Positions 10,811 through 23,109 of a stretch of 64,000 nucleotides of DNA are shown here, piece after piece (position 1 is the first letter of the stretch; each line of letters opens with the position of its first letter). The notes beneath the pieces are model-generated. The model saw only the letters and a list, made by a program, of their open reading frames with translations. It made no database searches and was not told the origin of the DNA. This stretch comes from Thamnaconus septentrionalis. Taxonomy: Eukaryota; Chordata; Actinopteri; Tetraodontiformes; Monacanthidae. The position numbers and the translations under genes are program-made. Location of the stretch: positions 20,097,001 to 20,161,000 of the forward strand of contig CM020509.1 of the NCBI GenBank assembly GCA_009823395.1. The letters run 5' to 3'.

Positions 10811-11645
10811 AATGCGAAGAGCCGCCACCCTCCTCCATCACCCCACCTCCTCCTCCTCCTCCTCCTCTACCATCACCCACACCTCCTCAACCTCCTCCTC
10901 CATCACCCCACCTCCTCCTCCTCCTCCTCTCCCATCACCCCCACCTCCTCAACCTCCTCCTCCATCACCGCCCTCCACCATCACCCACACCTCGTCAACC
11001 TCCTCCACCATCACCCCACCTCCACCCCTCCTCCTCCTCCTCCATCACCCCACCTCCTCAACCTCCTCCTCCATCATCCTCCTCAACCTCCTCCACCATC
11101 ACCCACACCTCCTCAACCTCCTCCATCACCACCTCCTCCACCATCACCCCCACCTCCTCAACCTCCTCCTCCATCACCCTCCTCCATCACCACCTCCTCC
11201 ACCATCACCCACACCTCCTCAACTTCCTTCACATCACCTCTACACCCACCATCACCTCCTCCATCACCCCCTCCTCCTCAACCTCCTCCATCATCCCCTC
11301 CTCCTCAACCTCCTCCTCCACCATCACCCACACCTTCTCAACCTCCTCCACCATCCCCACCTCCTCAACCTCCTCCTCCATCACCCACACCTCCTCAACC
11401 TCTTCCACATCACTTCTACCCCCACCATCACCTCCTCCATCACCCTCACCTCCTCAACCTCCTCCTCCATCACCACCTCCTCCATCACCCTCACCTCCTC
11501 AACCTCCTCCTCCATCATCCCCTCCTCCTCAACCTCCTCCTCCATTACCACCTCCTCCACCATCACCCACACCTCCTCAACCTCCTCCTCCATCCCCTCC
11601 ACCATCACCTCCTCCATCCATTCTATCTCCTCTAGAACCACCTCA
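10811..11645 (+). repeat. long CCT/CCA-rich minisatellite
   Basis: An 830-bp array of imperfect units of about 27-30 bp built from CACCTCCTCAACCTCC and TCCTCCATCACC modules, with local duplications of larger blocks. Stop codons are rare in its pyrimidine-rich strand, so two plus frames stay open across it (Pro/Ser/His-rich and Ser/Thr/Leu-rich), and a Glu/Val-rich frame lies on the other strand. These are by-products of the repeat. Confidence 0.92.
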
Positions 11646-11649
11646 ACCA

Positions 11650-12185
11650 TACCATGGACGTTCCCTAGTTTAAGGATCTATTTCCCACCTCACTCTTTCA
11701 AAACTTTGTCTTCTTTCTGCCTTTTCCTGCTGACAGACCTTCAGCCACACGAGGTGAGACTTCCCAGCATGCTCTCTTCTTTAAAGCAAAGTGCTGAGGC
11801 TCCTAGTCACATTTCCCCTCACTCACTCACCCTCATGCCTGAACAACAGCAAAGCATTTCAACTATGAAAATAATTTTTAAAGCAAAAAGAAAAGTTTTT
11901 TAACCTTAAAGTTAGAATATGAAAATATTTATAATAATAATATAATAACACTGGTGACCTTTACTGCGGACAGCCACCAGGGGGTGACAGTTACCAGGCT
12001 ACAACGCTACCAGGCACCTAATTGCTTTTCTTCCTCTGAGGTTTTATTATCCAGGACCGTGTCGCCGTAAAAAAGCTCTTGTTACCGTTTGAAAAACCTG
12101 ACGCATGTTGACTCTCACGTCTGGATCGCAGCCGGTGCCGCGGGTTTAAAGAGATGCACAATGATCCTCCGCCACATCGGCGTGA
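11650..12185. other. no gene seen
   Basis: After the minisatellite the sequence becomes mixed, with an AATATTTATAATAATAATA tract near 11925. No repeat termini or domain-bearing frames were recognised. Confidence 0.4.
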
Positions 12186-12319
12186 CGGACAACAACAACA
12201 ACAACAACAGGAACACAACACGGAGCAGCAGGATGCCGTCTCGGCTTGCTCGGCTTCACGGCTCTACCTTGTAATGTAAAGCAACAACCGTGATGAAATG
12301 TGCCAGTCAGCAGATTTCC

Positions 12320-12352
12320 GTGTGTGTGTGTGAGTGTGTGTGTGTGTGTGTC
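12320..12352. repeat. (GT)n microsatellite
   Basis: About 16 GT units with one GA interruption. A short (ACA)n run lies upstream at 12189-12209. Confidence 0.92.
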
Positions 12353-12466
12353 CACGGGCTAGGGCGACAGATGGGAACATCCAAGTTTTACTCATCACAC
12401 ATTTTACTGTTCGCAAATAAAAACCCATGCGCAATAATAAAAAAAGACATTTAAAATTAACTTGAG

Positions 12467-12468
<2 letters not shown>

Positions 12469-12530
<62 letters not shown>
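12469..12530. repeat. (GT)30 microsatellite
   Basis: An uninterrupted GT run of about 60 bp following GAGGC and ending in GGGAGAGAG. Confidence 0.96.
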
Positions 12531-12531
<1 letters not shown>

Positions 12532-12596
12532 AGAGAGCGAGGTAAATAATTAAACTTAGTTCTTAGTTAGCATTAGCACCTGTGTGATAGCTCTGT

Positions 12597-13185
12597 ATGT
12601 CCATCCATCCATCCATCTTCTGCTGCCCTATCTGGAGTCGGGTCTCGGTAGCAACAGTCTCAGCAGAGACACCTAGACTTCCCTGGCTTCAGTCACCTCC
12701 TCCAGCTCATGCAGTGGGACCCCAAGGCGTTCCCAAGCCAGCCGAGAGACGCAGTCCCTCCAGCGAGTCCTGGGTTCTTCCTTTGGGTCTCCTTCCAGTG
12801 GGACATGCCACGTCCAGGAGGCGTCCAGGAGGCACCCAAAACAGACGCCCGAGCCACCTCAGCTGGCTCCTCAGCTGGCTCCTGTCGATGTGGAGGAGCA
12901 GCGGCTCTGCTCCATGGTCCTCCCGGGTCACCCAGCTCTAAGTTTGCGCCCAGCCACCCTACGGAGGAAACACATTTCGGCCGCTTGTGTCTGTGTTCTC
13001 CTTCTTTCCATCATTACCCAAAGCTCATGACCACAGGTGAGGGGAGAAACATAGATCGACCGGTCAACCGAGAGCTTGGCCTTTAGGCTCAGCTCTTTCT
13101 TCAACAATCCGCCTGTCGATCTTGCGCTCCAGCTTTCCCTCACTGAACAAGACCCCAAGATACCTGAACTCCTCCACCTGAGGAG
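12597..13185 (-). mobile_element. LINE, reverse-transcriptase C-terminal relic
   Basis: The minus strand reads KKELSLKAKLSVDRSIYV, then HELWVMMERRR, AAEMCFLRRVAG and, in a second frame, LLLHIDRSQLRSQLRWLGRL and ACPTGRRPKGR. I recognise this as the C-terminal region of an RTE/Rex-style LINE reverse transcriptase that is very common in teleosts; in full copies it follows a FKYLG-type motif. The frame changes near 12930, and residues equivalent to a TYGHELW run are altered, so it is a pseudogene. The 3' tail is the (GGAT)n short repeat at 12601-12616. The exact clade name is uncertain. Confidence 0.75.
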
Positions 13186-13534
13186 CTCAGTACATTTCAT
13201 GCAAATTAGATATGTGTGTGTGTGTAAGTCTATTGACTGGAATCAAGCATCTTTTTCGCCCCCTGCTCCTCTCCCTCCTCCACATTGGCAGTTTGGACAA
13301 AGTTGGGCCAAACTGGAAACTCGCGTCTCACGTCACATAGATAGACTCAAAACCCTTTCCTAAAACCCTTTGGATGAGCTTTCCGTCAGTCCTTGTCTGT
13401 TAGAGCATGAGGCTACCCGATTCCAGTCACAACTATACCCCACCTCCTCCTCTTACTCCATCAGGATGTGGATTGGTCTGGTCACACTGGCCACGGAAGC
13501 TCCACGCCTATGAAAATTGTGCGCAAGCCGCAGC

Positions 13535-13995
13535 CCTCCTGTTCACACCACCTGCGCATTTCTTTCCGCGACTGTCGACAAGCCCTTCTGCTCAGACGCC
13601 CAAAACCCCGCCCCCGCCCCGTAGCCGTTGCTCTCCTTCGTGTGTGTGTGTGTGTGTGTGTGTGTTTGTTTCTCTCTTGCACGCTGATACAAGATACTGA
13701 CAAATATAACATACACAAATATGACCCCATTTGTCAATGGTGGTGCTTTTATTTTGAAAATTAACCAAATTCTCTCGCGTTTCTGTGAGTGACTTCCTCG
13801 TCCAGCTTGACACGGATCACTCGTGGCTCGCACGCAAAACAGACCGGTAGTCGAATCGATCGCTGCACGGCGCGAGCCGGCCACGGAGGTGCGCGCCGCT
13901 TCGCAACCGCTGTGAGCGACACCATCGGTTAACAAGGGTGCTGAAAGGAAGCTGGCTTCGTTCCGCGGTGCTTGCGCGCCCGGTGTGTGTCCAGG
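13535..13995 (+). repeat. dispersed TIR-type repeat, copy 1 (PIF/Harbinger-like?)
   Basis: Matches 37661-38165 over most of its length, 56725-56930 in inverted orientation, and partly 43795-43950. Shared landmarks are GTTCACACCA, a CCCCGCCCCC segment, a GT tract before TTTGTTTCTCTCTTGCAC, CTGACAAATATAA, ATTTGTCAAT, TTTTATTTTGAAAA and GGTTAACAAGGGTGC. The ends carry GGTTCACACC/GGTGTGT-type inverted motifs. With the TTA seen next to several ends, this suggests a non-autonomous PIF/Harbinger element. The superfamily is inference; the homology is seen. Confidence 0.6.
13640..13666. repeat. (GT)n microsatellite within dispersed repeat
   Basis: About 13 GT units at the same internal place as the GT/GC tract of copy 2 (37918-37942), so the microsatellite seed belongs to the repeat family. 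Confidence 0.9.
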
Positions 13996-14607
13996 CCTTT
14001 AAAGAATGTTTTTTCCCCCCAAGGTCAGTCACAAACCGTCATGTCCTACCCTGGTGGCTGGCTGTGGTCTGGCTTAGAAACTCCTCCCACTCTGTGTTGG
14101 CTGATGGAAGACGGGCTTCAAATTTCACCTGAAGTTTCCTTAACATCAACACTTTTAATGACTCTGATATGTATTTGATGATAATATATAATCAACCTAA
14201 AAAAAAAAGTAGTATGAGTTGGTTAGTTTCAACAGCACTGAGTAATTTTGTTGCAAAAGTAAGACGATCAAATGAATTTAACCAGAGGTGTTCATCATCT
14301 CCAAGCTGTCAGTCCTGGTTTGCTCCTCTCCGGTCCATTCGTCCGTCTAGACATACAGCACCTCGTCCCTGCTACCACATCCACTTCCAGACTTTATTGT
14401 CCTTGAAATTAGGTTTGCAGCAAAGCGCCACGGGCGACACGCAATAAACAGAAGCTGCCAGTTGAAGCCGTCGCTCCTCTGCAGGCGTTTCTACGGCGAC
14501 AAAGATTCCTTTCATCCTCAACGTGCTCGATATTCACATTTTTAGTCGAAGAGTTTTGATTTCAGCATATTGAAATAATTAGATTCCCAATTTTTTGAAT
14601 AATTTTG

Positions 14608-14610
<3 letters not shown>

Positions 14611-14646
<36 letters not shown>

Positions 14647-14660
14647 ACAGTATACATACT
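14611..14660. repeat. (AT)n microsatellite
   Basis: About 15 AT units followed by an ATGTATACAGTATACATAC palindromic extension. Confidence 0.93.
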
Positions 14661-16180
14661 TTACGCAGCTTTAAAAGTTATGGTGGTCGACTGGTTTGAT
14701 CTCAGTGTAGGTATCTCATGAATTAAAAAAAAAAAAAAAGCCTTTCTTACTTATTTTGGTTTTGTGTTCTATCAGATTCTCACCACTCCGAGACATCAAG
14801 ATCATCCTTTTTCCCACCGCTCTCCTCTGTCTGACCAGAGGTTGTTCATTTAGTCCGAAGAAGAAGAAGAAGGAGAAACAGCTTCACCTGCCACATCTCC
14901 ACCTCTGACCTGCACCTGCCGCACCTCTGCTTCGGTGTTCAGGGGAATATTGTCATATCGTACCCGTTGCTGTTTCCTGCTCCTCTGATCTTCTCCTCTG
15001 CTGAATGTGATGGCAGTCTTGAAGTTTTTACATTCGTTACTTAAAAAAAATTATAAAATAAATTATATTGTGCACTCGATTTGCTGCCTAAGCACAAAGA
15101 GCCTTTGCTGTGTTGCCAGTCGGTGTCAAGTTTCCCTTCATGACACCCCCCATCCTCCAGAGGTCAGGCTTGCAGCGGCAGAGCTCTTATCCTCAGGCTC
15201 GACTAGGCTGTCCCGTCCATCGATTGGTTCTTGCTGATTGTTCCTCAGCTCATTGTCTGAGGCAGCCTCTCCAAGTGACAGCAGCCGGGCGACGATCGAA
15301 GTGCTGCGGCTGCTCTGTTTGCATGCAGGAGTGGAGGCAGCCTCTGTCGCTCGGGGCGGAGAGGGAGCCATTTAATGGGGCAGAGAGAGAGACGCGGTGT
15401 GCGGGAGTGTTGGAGCGTGGTGTGCTAGGAAACGGGGCCGTCCGTGCACTGAAAAATAGCAACATCATTAGTGATTATTTCTGTTCCAAAATTGAGACCG
15501 AGCACACCTGAATTATGCAAAAGTACAAACAAAGTCTGGGAGAAGATCTTCCAGGCTGAGCAACGGAGCAAAGAAATCCTGTTTAATTCTTTATCACGGC
15601 TGGAGATAACGGACTGAATTCTCACTGATCCGTCTTGAAAAGCTCAGATCAGACGAGATCCTCCCGCCTGCCCCCACTGATTGTGAAAGAAACCTAAATT
15701 GCCTTTTTTTTTTTTTTGAGTGACAAGTCAGATTGAAAGTTGTGTCCAATCCAGTCCCACTCTGAAACATCTTCTTCCTTCTAAGTGCTTTCTGTGGGCT
15801 TTTTTTTTTGTGTGTGTGTGTGTGTGTGCGTCTTGACTGACACTTCTCCTCTCCTCTAACTGCTGCTGTGACACACAGTAAAGGGAACCTCAAGCTTCTC
15901 GTCATGAAACCCAGACGCTGAGAGTGTGGAGGTGAATCAGGACTCGACCATGTCAACAGAGGTTGCTGTCAGGAGAAGAAGGCGACCCCCCAGTTCTGAA
16001 CCGCAGAACAGAGGCTGACACTTAAAGTGGAGCAGGACGTCCTGAAGCTTTTTTTTTTTTTTTTTTTCTTCCCTGGGACGGGTCACATGGTGGCTCCTCC
16101 TCTTCCTCCGGTGTCCTCGGACAGGGAGGGCAGTAAAAGGTGATTTATACGCTGCGGAGGATGCAGATCCCCGTGGCTTC
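14661..16180. other. no gene seen; (GT)n at 15810-15829
   Basis: Mixed DNA with poly-T runs near 15710 and 16050 and a short GT tract at 15810-15829. The frames here (for example 15110-15511 plus and 15594-15956 minus) show no family resemblance. Confidence 0.4.
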
Positions 16181-16330
16181 AACAGAGGAGGGGGAGGAGC
16201 GGGAGGAGGAGAAGGAGGAAGAGGAGGAGGAGGAGGAGAAGGAGGTGAAAGAGGAGGAGGAGGGGGGTTAGAAGAGGAAGAGAAAGAGGAGGGGGAGGAG
16301 GAAGAGCAGGGGAAGAGGTGGTGGAGGAAA
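16181..16330 (+). repeat. (GGA)n-rich polypurine tract
   Basis: A 150-bp purine run made of GGA, GAA and GGGGA modules. It gives the long Pro/Ser-rich minus-strand frame 15937-16593, which is an artefact. Mirror-symmetric purine tracts of this kind can form triplex DNA. Confidence 0.88.
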
Positions 16331-16599
16331 AAGCGCGTGCAAGGCCGTCCAGAGACAAATGAAGAGGAGATCTGAGGAGACTGCGGGGGAAGGCGAGGGG
16401 AGGGAGGCGCAGAAGTCAGGGATGGGGGGAAGAGGAGAAGAGGAAAGGAGAGGAGCGGAAGGACGGCAAACGCAAATGAATTTGTCTCCAAAGTGAAGCT
16501 GACAGGATCCGCCGGCCGTTCCTCCGGAGGTGAGTCACCTGTGACGAGTTGGGCCGCTGCGTTGCGCTCCCTCGCCAGGACGCTTCCCGGCAAAAGATG

Positions 16600-18225
16600 A
16601 AAAAAGACAGAACAAGCAAACGGAGGAAAAAATCAAAATCCCAACGTTCCGGCTGGGAGCGTCTGGATTTTCTGAGGGGGGGGATCAACAGATATCAGTC
16701 ACTGTCACGGCCAGTCGTCCAGCAGAGGAGCCAGACGGCTTCCGGCAACGCCTCCTTCCTTCATCACTGGCTTCCGTTCACCCTGCCAGCTAACCCTGGT
16801 AGAGTGTTAGCGGTGTTAGCTTGTAAGCTCATCAACTGAATCAATGAACCAAGGTTGGACTGAGGAGTAAGGAGTGAGTTGCCGTCAGGAGCCGGAGAGC
16901 TCAAAGTCGGGGTTCTGTTGTTAGCATGGTTAGCATTGTTAGCTTCGCCATGGCATGATGCGTATTGCTGGAAAAGCCTTGCATAACGCACGTGGGTGTT
17001 GCACAACACTGTCGAGGTGTTTCATGACTCGACTTGAAAAGGTCCTGATGGGCCGACAAATCGAAATAATTCCGTGTAAAACTTTAAACTGAGTAATGAT
17101 ACGCGGGGTGGAAGTATTAGAATACTAGTTTAATGAAATTCCAAGCCAAAATTCCAACTTCGGGGAGGTTTCTAAAGACACTTGGAAACACGGAAGGTTT
17201 CCATGAAACTGTATACCATACCATACAATAAAATGTCTTTTTTCTGCCGACTTTGGCTAGACTGCCTCCTCTGGCTATATGGTGGGAGGACAGTTTCTTT
17301 CTGGTCAAATTTTGAGGAAACCCACCAAACAATTTTTGAGTGGTGAGTCAACGAACAGCTGAGTCACAGTGGATAAAACCGGTTTCACGATGCATGCGAG
17401 TTGGTTAAGCAAAATACGACGGGCAACAATTATTGTTTTTTCAACCCAGAGTAAACTAATGGTGACTTCAGCCACGGGGATGTAAACAGGAACACTTTGC
17501 TGCCGCAGGTTGACACTCGCAGTTTGGAGATTTATGAAGCGGCTGAGACGGTTATTATTTTTATTTCCCAACCGTGAGCCGCAGTTATTGTGTGAGACCA
17601 TTACCCACAATCCCCCTGAGAGGAGGGAGGAGGAGGGTGGGGAGCGCTGGCTTCAGGAAACAGGCAGCTTTCATTTAACAAAGACGTTCATGTCGGACAC
17701 AGCGGGCGCATTGGCGTGTGCGCACACACAGACACACGCGCACACCAAAACATTTCCAGAATCTTCTGGATTTGTCTTCCGGTCATCATCCATCAGGTGA
17801 AAAAATAAAGAAATCATGGTTGAAGGCCAAATGAGGAAGGGATGCCTCCATCTGTAACTGCATTCAAAAGGAGACCAGAATCTTTGCTTTCTGTTTGATT
17901 TGTCTTCAGCGGTCATCAGCCAATCGGTGGAATCAGAATCTGAGAGGATTCTTCTCTGGGTTCGGATTGAAGAGCACAAAAACAAAAACAAGGGCAACGG
18001 ATGTTTCGCGTGCTTTGAGATGAATCTCAGCGGGCGGTGGTGGACGTGTGGCGTGGTGACGAGGTCAAAAGAGGCGGGTGAGGCAGAAACCTGCAATATG
18101 TGGAAGGCCGAGCTGCTTTAGAGGCGGGCAAACCGGTTCTGACAGGCTGAGCGGTGAGAGCGGCTCGTCGGCATGCACTGCCGCACTCGCTTTTTATTTA
18201 TTGGGTTTGGAAACGTGCGCGTGTG
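16600..18225. other. no gene seen
   Basis: Contains repeated GCTAGC/GTTAGC words near 16800-16950 and a short CA-rich segment near 17720-17750. No domain-bearing frame and no clear repeat terminus. Confidence 0.4.
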
Positions 18226-18228
18226 TGC

Positions 18229-18263
<35 letters not shown>
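18226..18263. repeat. (GT)n microsatellite
   Basis: A GT run with GC interruptions at its 5' side. Confidence 0.92.
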
Positions 18264-18264
<1 letters not shown>

Positions 18265-18375
18265 CCTCTGGCTGCAGATTAAGGTTGCAGCCCCACCGTC
18301 AGGCACCACAACATGAGTAATGTCTTAATGTGGAGTTATTAGGTGTGGTGTGACTGCGTGGGCAGTGTGAGGGTC

Positions 18376-18411
18376 AGGTGTGTGTGTGTGTGTGTGTGTG
18401 TGTGGGGGGGG
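18376..18411. repeat. (GT)n followed by G-run
   Basis: About 13 GT units pass directly into nine consecutive Gs and then a GTTGGGGG segment. Confidence 0.92.
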
Positions 18412-18549
18412 GTTGGGGGTCGTCTGGTTGGAGCAGCTTGTTTCTTCACACCTGCAGGATTCAGAATTTCTGAGCAGCTCCGGATGATGAGGCTCAACTG
18501 GGTTTGGTGCAGCTCATCAAACTTTATTCAAAGTGACTCTTCGCTGTTA

Positions 18550-19272
18550 GGCCCCGTCTGCACTTGGCCACTTGCAACTGTTTTTGGGGATCGTACCACG
18601 AAGTACGCATCTCGAAGCATCTGTCCGCACATGGCATGAACATGCGTCTCGAGCGTGCCACTTGCGATCGCATTAGCGCGTTTTTAACCACTAGGGGCAG
18701 TAAAACTTCCTGTTTGCGGACTATATCAAGTCGTTTTAATTCTACTGCAGCTCGTGCGTGTGGATCCGACCGAGGAGTAACGACTGGTGGGACAGAGTGG
18801 CGACGACTTCTTTTTCGGATCAACGGTGGCTGGCAAGTCTTCGGATGCAACGTCGCACATTTAATCTCATACGTGGGGAAACTGAGACCGCTGCTCCACT
18901 GACAAAATACGCTAATGCGGAATAAAATCTATTAGCATCCTAATAAAAGGGTCTGACAAAAATGATTTGTTTTGGCTTCTTGTTTGTAACTTTATAATGA
19001 CGACGCCGGGGAGGTGGGGCGCCGACCAAGTACGTACGCTGGAGAGGCGAGTGGAGTAGGCGGTCGTTAATGTGGACAGAGATCGCATTCTGTTCACACG
19101 TCCGTGAGGAATGCTATACTATGCTATGCGAAGCGTCGAAACCACCTCCCCGAGGTGGTTTGAGTTATCGGATGACAATACGGATTTGGACTGTTTCCAC
19201 TTGGTTACTTCGTGTGATCTTTGCCGATCGGAACACGAAAAACGCTTGAAACGACCAAGTGGAAACAGGGCT
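18550..19272. mobile_element. TIR DNA transposon, 723 bp, TTA-flanked
   Basis: The left end GGCCCCGTCTGCACTTGG (18550-18567) and the reverse complement of the right end, AGCCCTGTTTCCACTTGG (19255-19272), match at 14 of 18 positions. Both sides are flanked by TTA (18547-18549 and 19273-19275), the target duplication of PIF/Harbinger elements. No transposase frame is present, so this is a non-autonomous copy. Superfamily assignment follows from the 3-bp TTA plus terminus style and is probable, not proved. Confidence 0.68.
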
Positions 19273-19284
19273 TTAGTGTCACTA

Positions 19285-19323
<39 letters not shown>
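19285..19323. repeat. (TTTC)n microsatellite
   Basis: About nine TTTC units, just outside the right end of the preceding transposon. Confidence 0.95.
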
Positions 19324-19324
<1 letters not shown>

Positions 19325-19370
19325 TTCTCCTTAAGCTGTGCTGCAGATTTTCTTGAGCTGCATTGTTGCA

Positions 19371-19512
19371 GGTCCATCACGATCAAACCGGCTACTTGGA
19401 GAAGCACCTGACCCATTGGCTGCCTGTTATTGTGCTACGGTCAGGGCTTAGCTCCGACAGAAACGGCAAGCTGTTGATCTCAGCTGTCAATTACGAAGAT
19501 TCAACACTTCTG
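19371..19512. promoter_or_regulatory. candidate conserved non-coding block
   Basis: A repeat-free, evenly composed block with a GCACCTGACC E-box, then an overlapping E-box/TGTCA/CAATTA cluster (CAGCTGTCAATTACG near 19480). A TTGCAG acceptor-like end precedes an open frame of 54 codons (from about 19372), which leaves a coding-exon reading possible, but the peptide resembles nothing I know. Regulatory function is inferred from composition alone. Confidence 0.28.
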
Positions 19513-22170
19513 ACAATTAAAAAAATATCTTAACAAGCAAAATATAAAAAAGATGTCAGTACTTGTTGTGTGTTTTTTTTTTCCCCCTGTCCGACTTTGA
19601 CCCCCAGGCGACAACAAAGCCAAGAGAACGCTGAGAGTGATGTCACTTCCTCGGGAAAACAAAACAAACAAAAAAAAAAAGACAGGCTTCAGTAGAAAGA
19701 CAGATGGAGGCAGGGAATTGTGCCCCCCCGACCCCTTAAAGCAAAGCTGCAGGAATCAATAGCAGAGAGTTTCATGAAGGTGCAAAAACAAAAGGGAATC
19801 AACTCGCTGAGCTGATTCTTGTTCACGTGTGATCAGGTTCTGCCTCCCACTATGGAAATCTGGTGGATCTATTCTTTTATTGGAAGGGTCCGGATTAGCT
19901 TCTGCCTATAGCTGTGGCCTCTACGCATGGAATGCTGAATCCACCTTCCATCAAAAATACGCAGAACTTCCAGCTTTAGTTTAAATTCATAAGCCTGGAT
20001 TTCTTTCTCCGCACGCACCCTTGAACTTCCTGGTCCCGGGCTTTTTGATGCTAACTAAAGCAAGCTATGGAGTTCTTAGCAAGGGGACCAGGTGGCCTCT
20101 GCTCCCTCCTGGACCGTCACTTCGCAGTGCTGAAGATGTCTGACAGCTACGACGCGCACGGTGTGAATTCTAGTCGGGTTCCACTCCGTCGCACAGAGCC
20201 GCGCTGCGAAACAGATGTGAGAATTATTCCCGATGAAGATCGATTTCCCCGCGCAGCCCCAGTCCCTCTCCACCCCCCGCCTCCACCCCAAAAAAACAAC
20301 ATACATGCAGGATTCCTCCGGGCTGCATTGCAGAGGCTGTCGGCCGCCAGGTTGATTAGTGGTGATGGAGACGACGGCGAGGCGTTTTAGCGTGGGAGCG
20401 CGGAAGGAGGGAGTCGGGGGAGAGGAGAAGCCTGACTCACCTTCCTCTTCCTTTTCCACCTCTTCCTCTTTTTCCTCTTCCTCCTCGGACAAACCCGAGG
20501 CGGAGCGCTGCAGCATCGTTGGCCAGCCGTGATAAACGACCGCAGGAGCGCTTGCCGTGAATCCCAACCAGGCTGCAGAGGGGGAAAAAAATGAAAAAAA
20601 AAGATTGACGAATCGCGGTAATTTTTTTTTTTTTCCCTTTTTCACAGGGTCATTGTGGAAGGTGCAGCAGCAAGCGGAGCCAATCAGAGTGAAGAGCGTT
20701 ATTTTTTTGAGCCTTAGCTGATTTATGAGCGTCATTCAAACCAGACTGCCTCCGATTCTGACTCTGCCCCTCGTCTCTCTAAAGGCCAACACAACAGGGC
20801 TCCGCAGCTGCTGCAAACGAGGATGAGATGTGAGATACAAACTGATTACTGAAAATAATAATAATAAAAAAAAAAATCTCATAGCTTCCTTTTTTACCGT
20901 TCCGGTTCTTCTCGTCTGTCCTTTGACAGCAAGTCCTGAAACAGCGAGAGTCAACGTGGAACCAGGAACAACCCATCTGTGCACAGCTAGGGGGCACTGC
21001 ATCATGGCCTTTGCTGCTGTGGTTGATCTACTGAAAAAACTGGCTGTATCTGCTGTGCTAAGCTGAGAGTTGCGGTCGCTCACAGAGGCAGACAGCTGAT
21101 AGATATTTTACTGAGTTTTTTAATTTGGGTGAAATGAAGTCCAGCTCGACGAAAATTTGAGTACATTTTTAAAATGTCATTAGTACGTAGTGCTCACTTA
21201 TAAGAGTTACATATTCGCTGTGGTAGACGTGGGCTTCAACGGTAAAATCGCCAGTAACATGTTGTGTTTGTTTGTAAATTTCTGAGCGATCCACTGACCC
21301 GGTGCAGGAAACTCGTTAAATTGAAGACCAGTACGGACGTCACACCGGTGTTGTATCGCGCTCCAGTTGTTTTGTTCTTGTGCGACGAAAGAGATTAACT
21401 GGAAGTCGAGACACTGAAAAGACTCACGTCGCCCTCTAGTGTGGGGGAGGTGGACACGTTCTCGTCAATAATTCGATTTCTTCTCAAGCGGAGAAGTCCG
21501 AGACGAGAGAGCCGAATTATGAGCGTAGTCCGACTGAGCTCCGCATGTAAACACAGTCACTTTCACACAAAGCCGCGGACACTCTCCCAGAATGCATTGT
21601 GTTCTCTCCCCTCAGGCACTTTATGACTCATACATGCAAAAAAAAAACAAAAAGAAAACCTGGCTGTGATGTGATTGGAAGCTGCTGCCGGCTGGCTGAG
21701 GTCTGTCAGCCTCCGAGAGGAACCGGTGCGGGAGTCGGTGGCCAATTACCAGCTTTCTGAGTGGGAGAGGAACCGTTCATCAAAACTCGCCGAGCGCTGT
21801 CACGTCTGCAAGCAGCCGACAGGACGGCCGTCTCTGCCGGACAGCTTCCCATGAAGTGCAGTCAGAGAGTGGAGAGACAAATCCTGCTAATTGACGTCGG
21901 GGATGAAGCTGCTGCTGCTCCACCTGGAAGTGGGAACGGCTTCATTTCAGGCTCCAGGTCTCTCGGCCAATTAGCTTCCTTCCTGCTTGGTTACAGGTCC
22001 ATGATGATGAAGCAGTTGCTTCTGACCAGCGGTCAATGACTCCAACACGTCGGTGGGAAGTCCATCGTTTTCACTTTGGAGAAGATCTCGGTTTCCGGAG
22101 AACCTGACAGTTACAATGAGCAGCAAGTGGTGGGCGGAGTCACAGTTCTCCACTTAAACATTCCATTCAC
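19513..22170. other. no gene seen
   Basis: Mixed DNA with many A/T homopolymers and a CTTCCTC-rich stretch near 20430-20490. The longest frame (20076-20735, minus) contains a Glu/Lys run from that stretch and no domain. GC-rich words and a TAATTA-free background give no clear functional signal. Confidence 0.4.
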
Positions 22171-22174
22171 ACTC

Positions 22175-22233
<59 letters not shown>
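22175..22233. repeat. (CTAT)n microsatellite
   Basis: About 14 perfect CTAT units. Such tetranucleotides often grow from the 3' tail of fish retroelements. Confidence 0.96.
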
Positions 22234-22657
22234 AATTGAAGGTAACATTATATTTTAATCTAGATGCTTGAGCATAATCATATACTCACTGATATAAATA
22301 TGCATAATCATATTATCATTGATATGAATATGTTTAATCCAGTCAGTTAACCCATTTATAAGATGGGCAATGTATGCATAACGTGCCTTGTAGGCTTTGT
22401 GCAGAGTAACATGATACCTAGGAATACGCCCATCGTGCAAGAACTACTGGATCTTTTCTATCCAAAAGGCCTGATCAGGCGACAAAGAGTCAGTCAGACT
22501 CCAGGAACTGATAGCACTTGTTGATGGTAGGCTTGAACTCGACCCAGAGCTCTGCACATTAGTGAATTTGTTTACACGTTGAAATCAGCATCACTCCCCT
22601 AAGATTCTTCATTCTACGAACACACGGATCATCATCACGACGATCTATCTATCCATG
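22234..22657. other. no gene seen
   Basis: AT-rich DNA with three ATATGATTATG-like repeats at 22265-22320. No gene signal. Confidence 0.4.
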
Positions 22658-23109
22658 TCATGGGAGGGTGTTGGACGCAGGACCTAAAAGCAAGCAAAAA
22701 CTCCAGATGTGGGGAAAAACAGAAAGCTGTTTATTTTACAAACAAAATTTCAACAGAAAGTGACCTCATGGACTGGAGGTAAACAAATCTAAAACGAAAA
22801 AAAAAACAACAACACACACACACACATATACACAAAAAACAACGATTTACACTGAGCATTAAAACAGACATCACATCTGGACTGGACAAAGATACATTCT
22901 AGACACATGGACAAGAGAGACGAGGACTATTTATAGCAGAGGGCAGCATAACACAGGTGAGGACAATCAAGGGAAGGACTGAAAACAAGACATAGGTGAA
23001 AATCAAGGGGCAACAAAAAAGGAGGGAAAACAGTCACAGGAAGTAAAATACAGAAAACACAAGGGGATAAGAGACCATCAAAGTAAAACAGGAAACACTA
23101 AAACAAGAA

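Noticed and set aside
10589..11903. Two long plus-strand frames (348 and 363 codons)
   Set aside because: Both are translations of the CCT-rich minisatellite; composition is Pro/Ser/His/Leu only, with no domain or splice context.
15937..16593. 218-codon minus frame, Pro/Ser-rich
   Set aside because: It follows the (GGA)n polypurine tract and has no recognisable domain.
19371..19540. Open 54-codon exon after a TTGCAG acceptor-like site
   Set aside because: The peptide resembles no family I know and there is no donor; a non-coding block is as likely. Kept only as a candidate block.
20076..20735. 219-codon minus frame
   Set aside because: Contains a Glu run from a CTTCCTC repeat; no motif, no homology I recognise.
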